Numbered from the stretch's first letter, positions 1-18,459 are shown. The stretch is 64,000 nt of DNA from Cheilinus undulatus (GCF_018320785.1 NC_054877.1:33192151-33256150), one strand, 5' to 3'. Numbers and translations: made by a program. Notes: generated by a model from the letters alone, not told the origin.

Positions 1-404
1 GACAGGGTCATGGTAAGTTGAACACTAACCTTCGAGTTTAACTTACCTCTGTGAATTTGTACTGTGGGGTAGGCCTAAGCAATAACATTTGAAGTATGAG
101 TCATATCTCAATAAGATATGTTCCTTACTAACCAGGATTTACCTACATATTTTTGAAGTAGTAAAGCTGGTTATTTGCTCTTTATTTGTCTGCACTCGAG
201 ATCAGTGAGCTTTTCTAAAATATATTTTTATTTACTTATTTATAAAGCCCATCTATTAAGGTCACAGGCAGTGTTTTAAAAGTACAACTCATATGTTTAC
301 TAAAAATGTTTCTTACATTAACTTAGCTTGAATGAGCCAGTTACAGAGTGGTAAAGCTACAGATTTGTTCATATTCATGCATCATCTAATTTTATCCTAG
401 CATC
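1..404. other. AT-rich intergenic DNA, nothing recognised
   Basis: I see no coding exon, RNA gene or clear repeat family here. The stretch ends at the TA dinucleotide (405-406) into which the Tc1-like element beginning at 407 is inserted. Confidence 0.5.
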
Positions 405-1760
405 TACAGTGCTTATAAAAAGTGTTCACCCTCCTGGCTAGTTTGCCCTTTAGATCAATCATGGTCAATATAATTTGGCTTTTTTGACCAAATAACAAAC
501 CCAAAAATCTTTTTTGATGTCAAAGTAAATAGAGATTTCTTTATGGTAATGTCAACTAAATTCAAAATATGCAAGGGAAAGTGACTACATAAATATTCAT
601 CCCCTTTAAAATTACTGACCCAATTCAACAGAGGTCCAGCCAATTGGTGCTAGTAGTCTCATAGTTAGAGAAACTGGGATCACTTGAGTGCAGTGAATGT
701 GTCTGAAGTGATTGTAGTATAAAGACACACGTATCTGGAAGGTCCAGTCACTGGTTAGTCACCACAAGAAACTCAGAGAAAAGGTTATTGAACTGTATTA
801 GTCAGAATTGATACCAAAAAATCTCTACATCCCACAGAGTTTAGTTAAATCCATCATCAAGAAATGGAATGAATATTGCACGTATAGATTTGCCTCGCAA
901 TGACCGTGCAAGAAGGAGATAAGTGACAAAAGCCACCGAGACACCTATGACTCTGAGGGAGTTGAGATGGGGGAGACTCACACCAGCTGTTTCAGGGGTT
1001 CTTCACCAGTCTAAGCTTTATGGGAGTGTGGCAAAGAGAAAGCCATTGTTGAAGAAAACTCGTGTCAAGAATCTCATCTAGAGTTCACCAAAAGGCATGT
1101 AGGAGACTCCATGGTCAAATGGAAGAAAGTTCTTTGGTCTGATGAGGCTAAAATGGTGCTTTCTGGCCATCAGATAAGATTTTATGTTTGGCAGACATCA
1201 AACACTGCACATCATGCACCACAAACACACTATCCCTACTCTGAAGCATGAAGGTGGCAGCATCATGCCGTGGGGATGCTTCTTGGCACTCAGCCCTGGA
1301 AGGCTTGTAAAGGTAAAGGGTAAAATGAATGCTGCAAAATATAGGAAATCCTGGAGGGCAATCTTATTCAGTCTGCAAAGAAACCACAGCTTGGGGCAAG
1401 TTATATTTTCCTGTAACAAAAAGAAAATACTACACAGAAATGGTTTAAATACATTGTGGTGAATGTTCTGGAGTGGTTGAGTCAAAGCCCAGACCTCAGT
1501 CCAACAGAGAATTTGTGGCTGTTAATGCCAGATCCCTGTGCAACCTGACAGAGCTTGAGCAGTTTTGCAAAGAAGAATGAAGTAAAATTGCAATGTCCAG
1601 ATGTGTAAGCCTGATTGAGACATAGCCGCACATGTATATTTATGCAGTTACTTATTTTACATTACATATTTTATTTCAATGACATTACTTTGTTGAAATC
1701 TGTTTTCACTTTGACATCAGAGAGTTTTTACTAATTTTTTTTTTTTTTTAAGCCAAATTA

Positions 1761-3385
1761 CAGTGCCATGAAAAAGTTTTTGCCTCCTTTCTGATTCTGG
1801 ATTTTTATACATATTTATCACACTTAAATATTTTGGATCATCAAACCAATTTTAATATCTCACAAAGACAACTCAAGTAAATACAAAATGCAGTTTCTGA
1901 ATTCTGATTTTATATATTAAGGGGGGAGAAATCCAAACCTATCTGGCCCTGTGTGAAAAAGTAATTGACCCCTGAACTTAATAACTTGTTGTGCCATCCT
2001 TGGCAGCAATAACTGAAATCAAGCATTTGTGATAACTGGTGATGAGTCTTTCGCATCGCTGTGGAGGAATTTTGGCCCACTCTTCTGTACAGAATTGTTT
2101 TAACTCAGCCATATTGGAGGGTTTGAAAGCATGAACTGCCCATTTGAGGTCACACCACCGCATCTCAATTGGATTTAAGTCTGGACTTTGACTTGGCCAC
2201 TCCAAAACCTTCATTTTGTATGTTTTGAGCCATTCAGAGGTGGACTTGCTGGTATATTTCTGTCATTGTCCTGCTGCATAACCCAAGAGCGCTTGAGCTT
2301 GAGGGCATGAACTGATGGCCAGACGTTCGTCTTCAGGATTTTCTGGTAGACAGCAGAATTCATTGTTCCATCAACCACAGCAAGTGGTCCAGGTCCTGAA
2401 GCAGCAAAGCAGCCCCAGACCATCACACTGACACCACCATGTTTGACTGTTGGCACGATGTTCTTTTTATCAAATGCTGTGTTATTTTTACGCCAGCTGT
2501 AACGGGCCACACACCTTCCAAAAAGTTCAACTTTTGTCTCGTCAGCCCATAGAATATTTCTCTAAAAGTCTTGGGGATAATCAAGATATTTCTTGGAAAA
2601 TGTGAGACGAGTCTTTGTGCTCTTTTTTTGTCAGCAGTGGTTTTGGCCTTGGAACTCTCTCGTGAAGCCATTTTTGCCCATTGTCTTTCTTATGGTTGAG
2701 TCATGAACTCTGACCTGAACTGTGGCCAGTGAGGCCTGCAGGTCTTTGTCTGTGGTTCTGGGTTCTTTTGGACCTCCTGGATGAGTCATCGTTGCACTCT
2801 TGGAGCCATTTTGGTTGGCCGACCACTCTTGGGAGGGTTCACCACTGTTCCCAGTTTTCTCCATTTGTGGATAATGGCTCTGACCGTGGTTCGCTGGAGC
2901 CCTAAAGCCTTGGAAATGGCTTTGTAACCTTTTCCAGACTGACAGATTTCACTCACTTTGTTTCTCATCTGTTCTTGAATTTCTTTGGATCGTGGCGTGA
3001 TGCGTTTCTTTTTGAGATCTTGTAGCCTACTTCATTTTGTCTGATAGCTTCTATTATAAGTGATTTCTTGATTCAACAAACCTGGCAGTAATCAGGCCTG
3101 GGTGTGGCCAGTGAAACTGAACTCAGCTTTCCAAGAACTGTGGTTAATCACAGTCAACTCATGATTTAACAAGGGGGGCAATTAATTTTCACATCAGGCC
3201 AGATAGGTCTGGATGTTTTTCCCCTTAATGAATAAAATCATCATTTAGAAACTGCATTTTGCATTTACTTGGGTTGTCTTTGTGAGATATTAAAATTGGT
3301 TTGATGATCTGAAACATTTAAGTGGGATAAATATGCAAAAAAAATCATGAATTAGAAAGTTGGCAAATACTTTTTCACTGCACTG
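1761..3385 (-). mobile_element. Complete-length Tc1-like transposon nested in another Tc1-like element
   Basis: The ends are CAGTGCCATGAAAAAG at 1761 and its inverted counterpart ending at 3385. The direct TA duplication is at 1759-1760 and 3386-3387. Long inverted arms of about 200 bp share the stretch around 1820-1895 and its inverse around 3240-3315. The element is 1625 bp, the usual size of full-length fish Tc1 elements. The transposase runs on the minus strand. Confidence 0.93.
1978..2998 (-). pseudogene. Tc1-like transposase (DDE superfamily), frameshifted
   Basis: Read on the minus strand, consecutive pieces in different frames make up a nearly full Tc1 transposase. In order they are: an N-terminal helix-turn-helix region (2968-2786, with KAISKALGLQRTTVRAI), a second DNA-binding part (2864-2631), the GRP-like linker and the VMVWGCF block (2510-2211), the second catalytic Asp (QQDND), and the terminal block SPDLNPIE (2214-1978). 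At least three frameshifts separate the pieces, so it cannot encode an active enzyme. The SPDLNPIE glutamate is the third catalytic residue of the DD34E family. Confidence 0.9.
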
Positions 3386-3465
3386 TATATTGTCCATGGG
3401 TGATTTACAAAATAAATAAGAGCGTAAAACATCCAAGGGGTTAAATACTTTTTATAGGCCCTCTA

Positions 3466-5800
3466 GAAAGAGCCATTTATGTTTAATCTATCTAAATGTT
3501 TATAATATATAACTATTTATTACTAGTGTTTGTCGAAAAAGGCATAATATGAGGAATTTAACAATAATACTATATGAAATTGCAACTGCAATAATGTATT
3601 GATACAAAATTGTTATGGTTCATGCCTGCTGCTATGTTGGGGACCTGAACATTTAATATATTCCAATTTTTCCCTATTGAAGCCCCACTGTTACACTGGG
3701 AATATTCCAGCCTCTTGAGAGCTTGAGAGTCCATAAGAGGATGGAGTCGGACCACGTAAGACCACGTAGAAGACCATAGTGAGAATAGGATGAGAATGCT
3801 CTGCTCCTCTTAACCTTTCCTTCTTCTTGAGGCGAGGCTAATCCTTCCAAGGTTACAGCAGTAGGGCGTTCAAAGATCAAACATCTTATTAAGAAGAGAT
3901 CAAGCATTTGAAACTGAAGAGGAATTTCTGCCATTCTTGCATCCCTGTCATTTCTTTAATAATTACTTGATTTCCTTGGACACCACTTTAACAGTTATTC
4001 CTATTTTTGCATTTTTAAGTTTGGTATTTATATAGAAATGTTACCACATGTACAGGATTGTTAACACCATTAATGACATGTGTCTATCTCAGCAGGAATG
4101 CATGATAAAACAAATGGGCAACCCATACATTTGGCTTCGGCTTAGCTCTTTTTGCCTTCCCTGACCTACTGAAAGATGCAACTGGTAGTCTCTTTTCATC
4201 CACTCAGGAGGCTTAAGTTCTTACTGACACTATGATCCATTTACAACATGACTGACATTTGACATATTTGATATTTATAGCTGGCATTTTTAACTGGGAA
4301 ATGTGTCTTTCTTAAAAAAAAAAATAAACAAAAATCATGGTTTGGTGAAAAACTAAATTGCTTTTATCCCCCGACTGTGGGACAAATTCAAACACTGGAT
4401 TCTCTGTGTGACTGATCCGCTGGCTTTATGGGTCTGGAGGTCTGTGAGAAAGCAAAGCTCTTGATCTTTTGCAGGGCACTGGGAGCTTGAGACCATTTGA
4501 GAAAGGATTAGCTAATATTATCTGAGGTTTATCTTACTGAATTAGCAAACATCACCATGGCTGTGTATTGAAGGTCGCTACTAAAGCAGTAAAGAAAAGA
4601 AAATGCCATTTGGCATACATCAAGGATGAAACTGAATGTTTGATAATGAAATAAAATGTTAAACTAAGACATATTTTTAATGCTGTAGTAGTGCCTATGT
4701 TAAGGCAACCTAACTCCAGAACTGTAATACACTGACACTTGAGATTAACATAGGGAGCTATTAAACTATTAAGCTTCATTAAAAAAATACCTTTGTTTAC
4801 CTAAAATCTTTTGGCTTTCTCTTGAGTGTGTAGTGTAAGGTATCGAGTGTATCCTCATAATGACCTCCTGTCACATGATTGAGGTCACCTCAGGCTTTTT
4901 ATTAACCACCTGGTGAAAAGAAGCTCTAGTGATATCTGATCCTCTGAGTCTTTGCACTGTTGACTTCTGATTTTGACAGCCACCACATCACTGTTACCTG
5001 GAATCATCACCTTGTAGTTTTCAAGATATTGATATATAATATATATATGATATATAATAATAATATTGTACATTCAAACTTCACATATTTGTTTATTTCC
5101 AATTGGTTAAAGTTCAGCTCTGCATATATTCTTTTATATCTGACAATGTTTCTGCTGGAATATAGTGCATTAGTTAAAAAAAACATGGACTCATTTGGAA
5201 TAAATGTTTTTAAAAAACATTCAGCGAAAATCACCAACCACTAAGAATGATTTAATTTTACAAATGTCCTGTAGATGTCTAGATTGCAACTCTCACTTGT
5301 AGTTTTGAATTTAGCAACCAGTTGAATGGTTAACTGGGTAACGGTTAAAAATGGGTTTCTGTTATTTATGTTCTTCGGTGGTATTATAGAAACATGCCAA
5401 GTAGAAAGATGGTGGACTTCACAGAGGTCACCCTCCCTGTGTCAGAATGAAAGTGTATTCTTAGTTGATAAAGACAAAACAATTTTATATATTCAGGTGA
5501 TTTAAAACAGATTTGACCAAAGTTGAAAGTAACTAATTTACTCAAATTACTGTTACTGAGTAGGTTTTTTGGGTACTTGTACATGAGTGAAGCTATCTGA
5601 GTTAGAGTCCCCACCTGTGACTTCAGGTGTTCCAAAAGGATCTGTAGTGCATATTGTATAAATGACTCATTGAATCATTTGGAGGTTAACTCTGCTTTCT
5701 TCTTTGCAGAGAGACCCACCTTACCAGATCTTTTAGAGTTACTGCAGCTCTGTCAACTTTAAAAGTGTAGTTTAAACATGAAGTATGATTCAATATAGAT
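3466..5800. other. Intergenic DNA without recognised gene
   Basis: AT-rich sequence with no convincing exon. A short AT dinucleotide run lies near 5030-5065. All open frames are short and lack recognisable motifs. Confidence 0.45.
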
Positions 5801-5809
5801 TAAACTCTA

Positions 5810-6310
5810 TATGGGTAGAGAGAGAGTACTTTCTCTCAGACATCAGCAGTCTAGTGTTTGTGCTCCTTGGCAAATCTGAGTCGTCTCTGGATGTTTGCAG
5901 GTCTTAATAATGGCTGCTGTTCTTCCCTTTAAGCCTTGTTTCCTCAGTCATCTACTTATGGCCATTCTGGAGACTTTCTCAGACTCTGATCTAGAAGCAT
6001 TCATCTCTGCCTGAAGATCGGCAGTGGTCTTTCTTCTGTTCCTAGTTTTAAAACCTTGAGGTGTTTAACATCTGCTTCGGTTAACTTTTGCTTTCTGCCG
6101 CTTTTTTGGCACATTTCATAAGTACCAGTCTCGGCAATAGGAAACTTGACCACACTGTGAGAACTCTTTCTGTCTTTCCCTTTTAGTCTCAGAGACCATC
6201 CAGCATCATGAAGTGCTTTAATGTGGACTCTTTTCGGTGAGCTTTCCACGTTATGTACAGGAATGAGGAAATTCAAACTGAATTCACCTTTTTATACCAA
6301 AATTTGAGCC
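5810..6310 (-). pseudogene. Tc1-like transposase N-terminal remnant
   Basis: On the minus strand, 6276-6001 reads through DAGWSLRLKGKDRKSSHSVV and then SGRKQKLTEADVKHLKVLKL. This matches the second helix-turn-helix and linker of a common fish Tc1 transposase family. Below 6001 the similarity continues with frameshifts and stops (around 5990-5860). No terminal repeats or catalytic domain are visible, so this is a truncated fossil. Confidence 0.75.
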
Positions 6311-6409
6311 AGCTCACCGGGCTTCTCTGAGAAGTCAGAAATTAATCAAACATTACATTCAACCACTAAAACTCATTTGTCTGTTCAGGAATGACAGTAA
6401 TTCAGAACC

Positions 6410-7190
6410 AGAAGAATCAGAATCATTTTATTGTCATTGTACAATGCAACTTTTTTTTTGCAGTTCTATTCAGTGCTCGAGCAGTTTCTCATTAAATATT
6501 GAAACTGCTCTGGGATATGTGCTGTTCTTCAGTCTGTTAGTTTTGGTTCTTATTGTCCTGAACCGTCTTCCTGAGGGTAGCAGTTGGAACAGGTGATGTG
6601 CTGGGTGGGATGAGTCGTGTTTGTCGTGTTGTCTGCATACTTCACGATGGAGTTGCCTGGGTGGGTGGGGGTGTAGTCATGTGTATAGAGAGCGTAAAGC
6701 AGGGGGCTCAGTACACATCCTTGTGGGGAGCCGGTGTTGAGGCTGAGTGCTGTGCAGAGTTGGGGCCCTTCTCTGATTATCTGTGGTCAGTCGCTGAGGA
6801 AGTCCTTTATCCAGAGGTAGTTGGAGTTTGGGAGGCCCAGGTTGTTTAGTTTCGATACCAGTCTGCTTGGGATGATTGTGTTAAATGCCGAGCTAAAGTC
6901 AATGAAAAGAAGCCTGGCATAACTGTTTTTTTGTTCTAAGTGGGTCAGGGTGGTGTGGAGGGTTATGGCTATGGCGTCCTCTGTTGATCTGTTTTCCCTA
7001 AATGCGAACTGGTGAGGGTCAAATGTGGGTGGAAGTCCTTGGATGATATGGCTTCTGATCAGTTTCTCGAAGCATTTCATTATGACTGGAGTCAGAGCAA
7101 TTGGCTGGAAGTCATTTAGGCTGCTGATGGGGGGCTTTTCTGGGACAGGGATGATAGTTGAGGACTTAAGGCAGGGTGGTACGGTGGCCT
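6410..7190 (-). pseudogene. Non-LTR retrotransposon (L2/Rex1-like) reverse transcriptase fragment and 3' tail
   Basis: Minus-strand reading from about 7187 gives reverse transcriptase blocks in order: the polar region before [15 protein letters not shown], the block [18 protein letters not shown] (about 6900), GSPQGCVLSPLLYALYT (about 6720), and YADN (about 6640) where active elements have YADD. The 3' end near 6415 ends in ACAATAAAATGATTCTGATTCT on the minus strand, the short tail motif of this LINE type. It is 5'-truncated and carries stops. A second copy of the same kind of 3' end is at 47281-47805. Confidence 0.85.
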
Positions 7191-7194
7191 GATG

Positions 7195-7212
7195 ATAATA
7201 ATAATAATAAAT
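7195..7212. repeat. (TAA)n microsatellite
   Basis: A short TAA/TAATAA run immediately beyond the 5'-truncated end of the LINE fragment. Confidence 0.6.
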
Positions 7213-7619
7213 AACTATAATTTGACATCTTAGTCAAGAAACAATCATGTGCTTTACTATTTGTTCTGTTTTCTTGTAAAACAGGAAATTTTGAAAACTC
7301 ATGGATAACAATAATAATTATATTTAAGCATTTAAAATATCATCTCAGTTTAAGAGCTTCTACATATGGGTGTATTAACCATTACAGAATCAGAAAATGA
7401 TTTTGGTAATTGCGATGCTGTTAATTTGGGGCAGCTGTGGCATAAACCTTACATTAGGCGGTGGTCTAATAAATTTGTTGAGCCCTGCATTTCATTTTAA
7501 TCAGGTTTGTTAAACTAAATATATAGAAGCCCATTTCTGCAACTTAAAAAAGAAAAAAAATGGCAGTTAGGCAATTAAAAAAAAAGAATCCTAAGTCATG
7601 ATTATGGGATTAAAAGTCG

Positions 7620-8080
7620 AAATTATGGGATAAAAGGTCATGATAATAACTTTTTATCTCGTAATTTTTATCTCATAATTTCTACTACTTTATCTCATAA
7701 TTATTACTTTTTATCTCAGTTTTTATCTCATAATTATGACTTTTTATCGCAAAATTTCACATTTTTTATCTCATGATTATGACTTTTTATCTCAAATTTT
7801 AACTAATAATTTTGACTTTTTATCTTATAATTATCTCTTTTTATCTCAAAATTATACCTTTTTAGCTCATAATTTTAATCTCATAATTTTGACCTTTTTA
7901 TCTCATAGTTATACCTTTTTATCTCATAATTTTTATCTCATAATTTTGACTTTGTATCTCATAATTATTACTTTTTATATCATATTTTTGACTTTTTATC
8001 TTATAATTACTACTTTTAATTTCATAATTTTTATCTCATGATTTCAACTTTTTATGTCATAATTATGATTTAGGATTAAG
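7620..8080. repeat. Imperfect tandem array, unit about TTTTTATCTCATAATTNTGAC
   Basis: Roughly twenty degenerate copies of a 20-24-bp unit built around TTTTTATCTCATAATT. A leading stretch (7590-7650) carries the same motif in inverse orientation (ATTATGGGATAAAAGG). Open frames across it merely translate the repeat. Confidence 0.85.
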
Positions 8081-9063
8081 TTTTTGGAAGAATTGCCTAA
8101 CTTTCACATTTTTTCTTTTTAATTTGTCAGAAATGGGCTTCCGTATTAATGTGTCTATGCTGAATACAACACACTGCACCTTTAAAATGTTTGCACATAA
8201 ATACTGTACTATATAACTGTATTTCAAGCAGAGTTTTCCAAATGTGCATAAATCCAACAGTTAAAGTCTTACGGGATATTTACTTGCTTTATAGCAAGGT
8301 CAGGTAAATAATTTGGTATAAAACAAATCAGAGATTTGGTGTCTTTGCATTGCTGGCCCCTGATGAAAGTAAATTATGAAAGAGCAGAGGCCAAAAACGA
8401 AGCAGACAGATTAAGAGTAAGCTCTCTAAAGTTCCTTCTACTTTAAGACAGGGAGGAGGATAGAGAAGTAGACAAGGATGGGGAGATATTCTGACATTTG
8501 GCAGGGCCATTGATGGTTTCAATAAAAATATTTCACACTCAAAGCTCAAAATAATATTAATATGCTTCAAAATTATATCTAATTATGAAACAGATTCTCA
8601 CATTATTCATCAAAAGATACAAACGGAGTGTATTAATTCTTGCAAATGTTGCACTGCTCCTTTCTTCTTCTTCTTGTGTCCCACCGTTACATTCATGGTC
8701 CACAGAAGCCACAGAGCCACAGTTGGAGACTACTGAACACCAAGAGCAAATATAGAGGGCTACAAAGCCTCTTAGGACATAGCCCTCTTACGATTCCCTT
8801 TCCGTGCACAGCATCCTCGAATAGACCACACAAAGATCCTTAAGCCAAAATCCCTCCCTGGTATTTAATTCTAAATGAGTAATTACTGGGTGTGTCAGTG
8901 TGTCTTCGGATTCCAGGTAGGCTGGGAGAAGGAGCTCATTTACTGGCTGGCTTTGGAGCGAATCGCACTCTCACACTGATCCATTCTGAGAGCCGCTGTG
9001 TTGTAAGAGGGCCGCCGAAGAACCCAGTCACTTAGGGGGGACAGACCACATACAGCCGCCAAG
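8081..9063. other. Upstream region of grk7
   Basis: No upstream gene is visible. The last ~160 bases before the start codon (8900-9063) are more GC-rich and probably include the grk7 5' UTR and promoter. A TAATTA homeodomain core lies near 8880, but the motif is too common to assign. I could not place a TATA box or a transcription start. Confidence 0.35.
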
Positions 9064-14600
<5,537 letters not shown>

Positions 14601-15870
14601 GGGTGTGATGTTCATAGGTTTTAAGGCTTGACAACTTGTTTGCTTTCTTGGTCAGATGCACATTAACACTGATGTAAAGATAAAGGGAGGGAGGTGAGAG
14701 GGAGCATCTATGTTGGGATAGATGAACCATTCCCCTCACACTAAGGTGCTCATGGTTTAGAGATCTGCTGCTTTGAGGCAAGGTTCAGGAAAATATTGAG
14801 GATGGGATGATGTATTTTAAACATCATCTCTTTGTTTCACAACTTCTCTTGTAAATATGTAATTAATGATGTAGACTCTCAACCATGTTGACTAAATTAC
14901 TGCTAGGAGTAATTTACAACTTTTTAATGAAGAATCCAGTGTTAGATTAGAAAGATGAAGGCATCTGTGCCGAAAATGGGAATTAATTTATCATGTAAAT
15001 ATCTAAATCTAAACTGTTCAGAATGGATGCCATCATAAGGCCTCACTGTCTTTACAGTAAAGGGGTCTGTTTAGTCATGGAGATAATTCTAGTTTAAACA
15101 TCTCATGCTGTGATCATAACCAGATCACTGCATATGCAGGCAGTTTCTATCTGCCTGGTGCTTTTATAGCTATAAATGCTAGGCAAAGCAAGTTGCTACT
15201 GTATGTATTGTACATAAAAATCTATCTATGCACAGAGAAGAAGGCAAAGATTGAAGTTATTTAAATTTAGTTTTTATTCTAAATAAAATGGAGAATACTG
15301 AGCACCTCTTCACTGAGTCCCTCTACTGTTGGTGCTATGAGGCTCTACTTAGTGAGAACTCTGTAGCCCTGGGATGCTGGGAGAGAGATGAGAGCAGAAA
15401 GAGCAGCTATTGGCTGCATATGAAGGAGAAACATTTTAGAGGAGTTGGGCCATACATTCCTGTACCAGGAACACATAGGTTGCCCTGTTCACAACCCTGA
15501 AACACTGTGAAACTTCAGGGCTCTTTTCTTAGTTTGAGATGAATGAGAGTAACTCAAACTAGCCAGATCCTGAAAAAGGAAAACACCCCACTGCTGTGGT
15601 TGTTGAGTGGAGAATAGCGATGTGGGTTAGTGCAGAAGAAAGTCCTTGTTATTTTTGTTTACTTGTCTCAGGGTAATTAATTGCTTAAGTTTTTGGATGT
15701 TGGGCAGAGTTGAGTTTTTACAGTTAATGTTAATATGATATAAATATATATATATGACACATCTACTTGTAAATAAAACATGAGAGGAAGTGCTACTGTA
15801 GAAATGGCAGTTGTAAAGCAGAAATTTCCTTGACTGTTGAATCATTTGAATAAATTAAAATATGTCTTTT
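14601..15870 (+). other. Probable grk7 3' UTR with candidate poly(A) signals
   Basis: Gene-free sequence after the grk7 stop. AATAAA hexamers lie at 15282-15287, 15772-15777 and 15849-15854. The UTR could therefore be about 0.7 or 1.2 kb; which signal is used cannot be told from sequence. Confidence 0.5.
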
Positions 15871-17980
15871 AAAAACTGTGTCACTGCTGTGATTATTAAA
15901 TGTGATGACTTTGTCTCAGTGCCTTTCTTTAGTTCTTGAGCTTGTCTACCACCAGTGTCAGAGAATTGTGCAATGTTACGGATGTTCTCTGGACTAAATA
16001 TAACTACAGAGAAAGTGCTGCTGAGGACTGTGGAGTAAAACCTAAAAATATCAGCTGCATTAATCCTTCCAAGGATGCTGACTACAGCCAGGCTGTGCTC
16101 CAGGCTGCCACAAATTGGCAAGTTCAACTCTTAGCTGATAAGGCGATAACCAGTGTTATCCTTGCGCCTTCTTTGCTTAAATCAGCTTCAAATCCCCCTC
16201 CAGGTTTTGAAGCAACTCAATGTTACAGCAAAGTGGCAGGTTAAAACATGAAAGAGCAGCAATGGTAAGCTGAAGAGCCTTGTTTACACACCTTTTTACA
16301 TGTTTATCTCTCAGCAGCTATGCTGTGTGAATTATACAAGTACAATAATAATTATTATTTAAAAAAAAAAAAGCCTTTTGATTTATCGAAAGTGAAATCT
16401 CTACTGATACACTTTAGGTGTAAATTTAAGCCAGATCATCCAGAAATTTAATTAATTTTAGTTTGAATGATTTCTGACATTTTCTAACCCTGACTAACAT
16501 AAAGATGAAAGTGTCTGTTTTGTATGATCTTTTGTCTCCAACAGCACTTGTTTACAGCCGTGAAACCCAAGGACAGTAAGAGTTTAGAAGGTGGATTCGT
16601 CTCCAGCTAAACCCTGAGAGATTATCTGACATACAGCAGGACTTGGGGACAGGCGACTTGCTGACAGTGAAGGACAGAACTGCTGCTACCCCAGGGCATT
16701 GTGGGAGCTGGTAGATGTTGGTGAGTGGCCATTAGAGCTGACAGGTATGATCATACAACTTTTGTCTTTCGAGCATAGTAACAGTTAAATTCTTGTACAT
16801 AAAATCCTGCAGCTGCCTCAGTAAAGATCCTAATAATCAGAGATAGAACCAGACTTACAGGCAGGTAGACTTGGTGCAACATACTTGGCACAAACCTTCA
16901 TGATCTTTTACCTGGGTCATTGGGAAGCCAAAAGCTTCGCTTTAGGCTTAAACGGGTGGTTTTAAACGATTAGAAATAGAACAAGGATCCACAGCAGCAA
17001 CCCTCTAAGCTCATTTCCCGGTAGCTTTCAACCGATGTTATGCAAACCGTTGGCACATTTAATCGTGGATTTGTTGACATGGATTTGTCTGGTTAGAAAA
17101 ACCTCAAGATGAAGACGCAGGGGCTGTAAAATGCCACACTGACCTCCTCAGGCCTTGTGGCAACATTGTGTCTGAACCACACTATTAATAAAATCTGTCT
17201 GTCTTGTTTTTGGCGCCCTCGAGTGGCTGCAGATATGTGCTATAATGATGGCAAGCATGAGATTGAGATGAGAGTTCATCCATGACAATCTCTCTGACAT
17301 GGCACAGACTGTTTCTCTCTGTGTCAGCTGAGATAAAACATGTAGCCCTTAATTATAACTTTTGTGAAAATTTTATTGTAATTTGTGGCATAGTTGTAAT
17401 CGTAATTTTTATGTAATTTCACTTTATGCATTTCTATGCATTTAAAACTAATTTTAGACGTTTTTAAAGCAGATTATGAAGTGGATATATCAGATTTCTA
17501 TTACCATTTCGAGAAACAAGGGAGAGCATCAGATTAAGACTATTTTAGAATGCTCAGTTTTTAAAGCAGCAGGTAAGATGGGCAGAAATTACTTTTATTT
17601 CCCCCAGTAACATCGCTAATAAGTGATATCAACCTGAGGCTGGCACTTTTGAATTTTTAGTTTCTCACACTTCTTTTTAATAGTTAAAAGAATCATGAGC
17701 CTTGTCTTCAAACTGGAGGTCGTTTTCAACAAAAAGGATGTCTGTTTATGAGGACAATAGGCTCATGGTACTGTAGAACATGCAAAAAATGTTTCTTTAC
17801 TTGTGCTAAAGGTATCTGCTCCAGGACAGACTTGTAAAAAGCACATAACACATATCCAGAAGGCCCAGTTTCTGCAGAAACAACACATCATGACCTTTTG
17901 ACCTTACCATTTGGCTGTGCATTGGGTAGTTGGTAGGGGGGCTTACAGTCAGCATGGGATGCTGTCAGTCATTAAGAGAA
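15871..17980. other. Intergenic DNA without recognised gene
   Basis: No convincing exon. An open frame at 15936-16244 (+) has no recognisable domain and lacks family features. Confidence 0.45.
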
Positions 17981-17989
17981 TTATGGTGT

Positions 17990-18435
17990 AATTTTTCTGA
18001 TAATGAAGGCAAAGTATGAACTAAACTTCTGCTTAGAAAATGTGGAGTAAAACATTTTTAGAGATCTCAAAACATGAATAATTTCTCCCAAAGTCCTTTA
18101 AAAATTTGAAGACACTGTCAAAAAATCTGCAAGAGTTCTCAAACAATTAAAAAAATCTCTCTACATTTTGGGGAAAGTTTCTGGAAAAAGACTAAAGATT
18201 TAAATGATAAATGTTACCAAAACTTAATTGAAAATTCCGGAGAGTTCTCAAGCACATTCCTCCAAATTTTATAGAAAACTCTACCCAAAAATTCTAATCA
18301 AGTTCCCCCAAAATAAAGCCCTCAAAAATCCATTACATTTTAAAGTTGTGTACAATTTTCATACAAATTCCTCCAAATACTTGAACTAATTTTCTTATAT
18401 TTCCAGGGAAACTCAGGAATTTTTTGAATAATTCA
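17990..18435. repeat. AT-rich degenerate short-unit repeat
   Basis: Repeating themes such as CAAATTCCTCCAAATTTTA, CTCAAAAATCC and TTCCCCCAAAATAAAG recur at irregular spacing of about 30-40 bp. Composition and themes resemble the stretch at 40745-41510 in a gk5 intron. Confidence 0.55.
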
Positions 18436-18459
18436 AAATCCCAAAAGCATAACAAGTAG

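Larger units (their letters stand above)
407..3463 (+). mobile_element. Degenerate Tc1-like DNA transposon interrupted by a second element
   Basis: The left end (407, after TA at 405-406) reads CAGTGCTTATAAAAAGTG. The right end (before TA at 3464-3465) is its inverted, diverged match. The interior at about 780-1640 reads on the + strand as a decayed Tc1 transposase: the conserved stretch equivalent to KHEGGSIMPWGCF lies near 1240-1285, and a degraded PDL-type C-terminus lies near 1485-1510. Frameshifts and stops break the reading frame. The right inverted repeat is split at 1760 and resumes at 3386, because a complete second Tc1-like element (1761-3385) sits inside it. A related copy lies at 32477 in the gk5 intron. 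Confidence 0.88.

Noticed and set aside
7736-8041. Open frame rich in FLSHNY and LIILTF words
   Set aside because: It is the translation of the tandem repeat.
15936-16244. 102-codon open frame on the plus strand
   Set aside because: No recognisable family, with antisense open too; consistent with chance.
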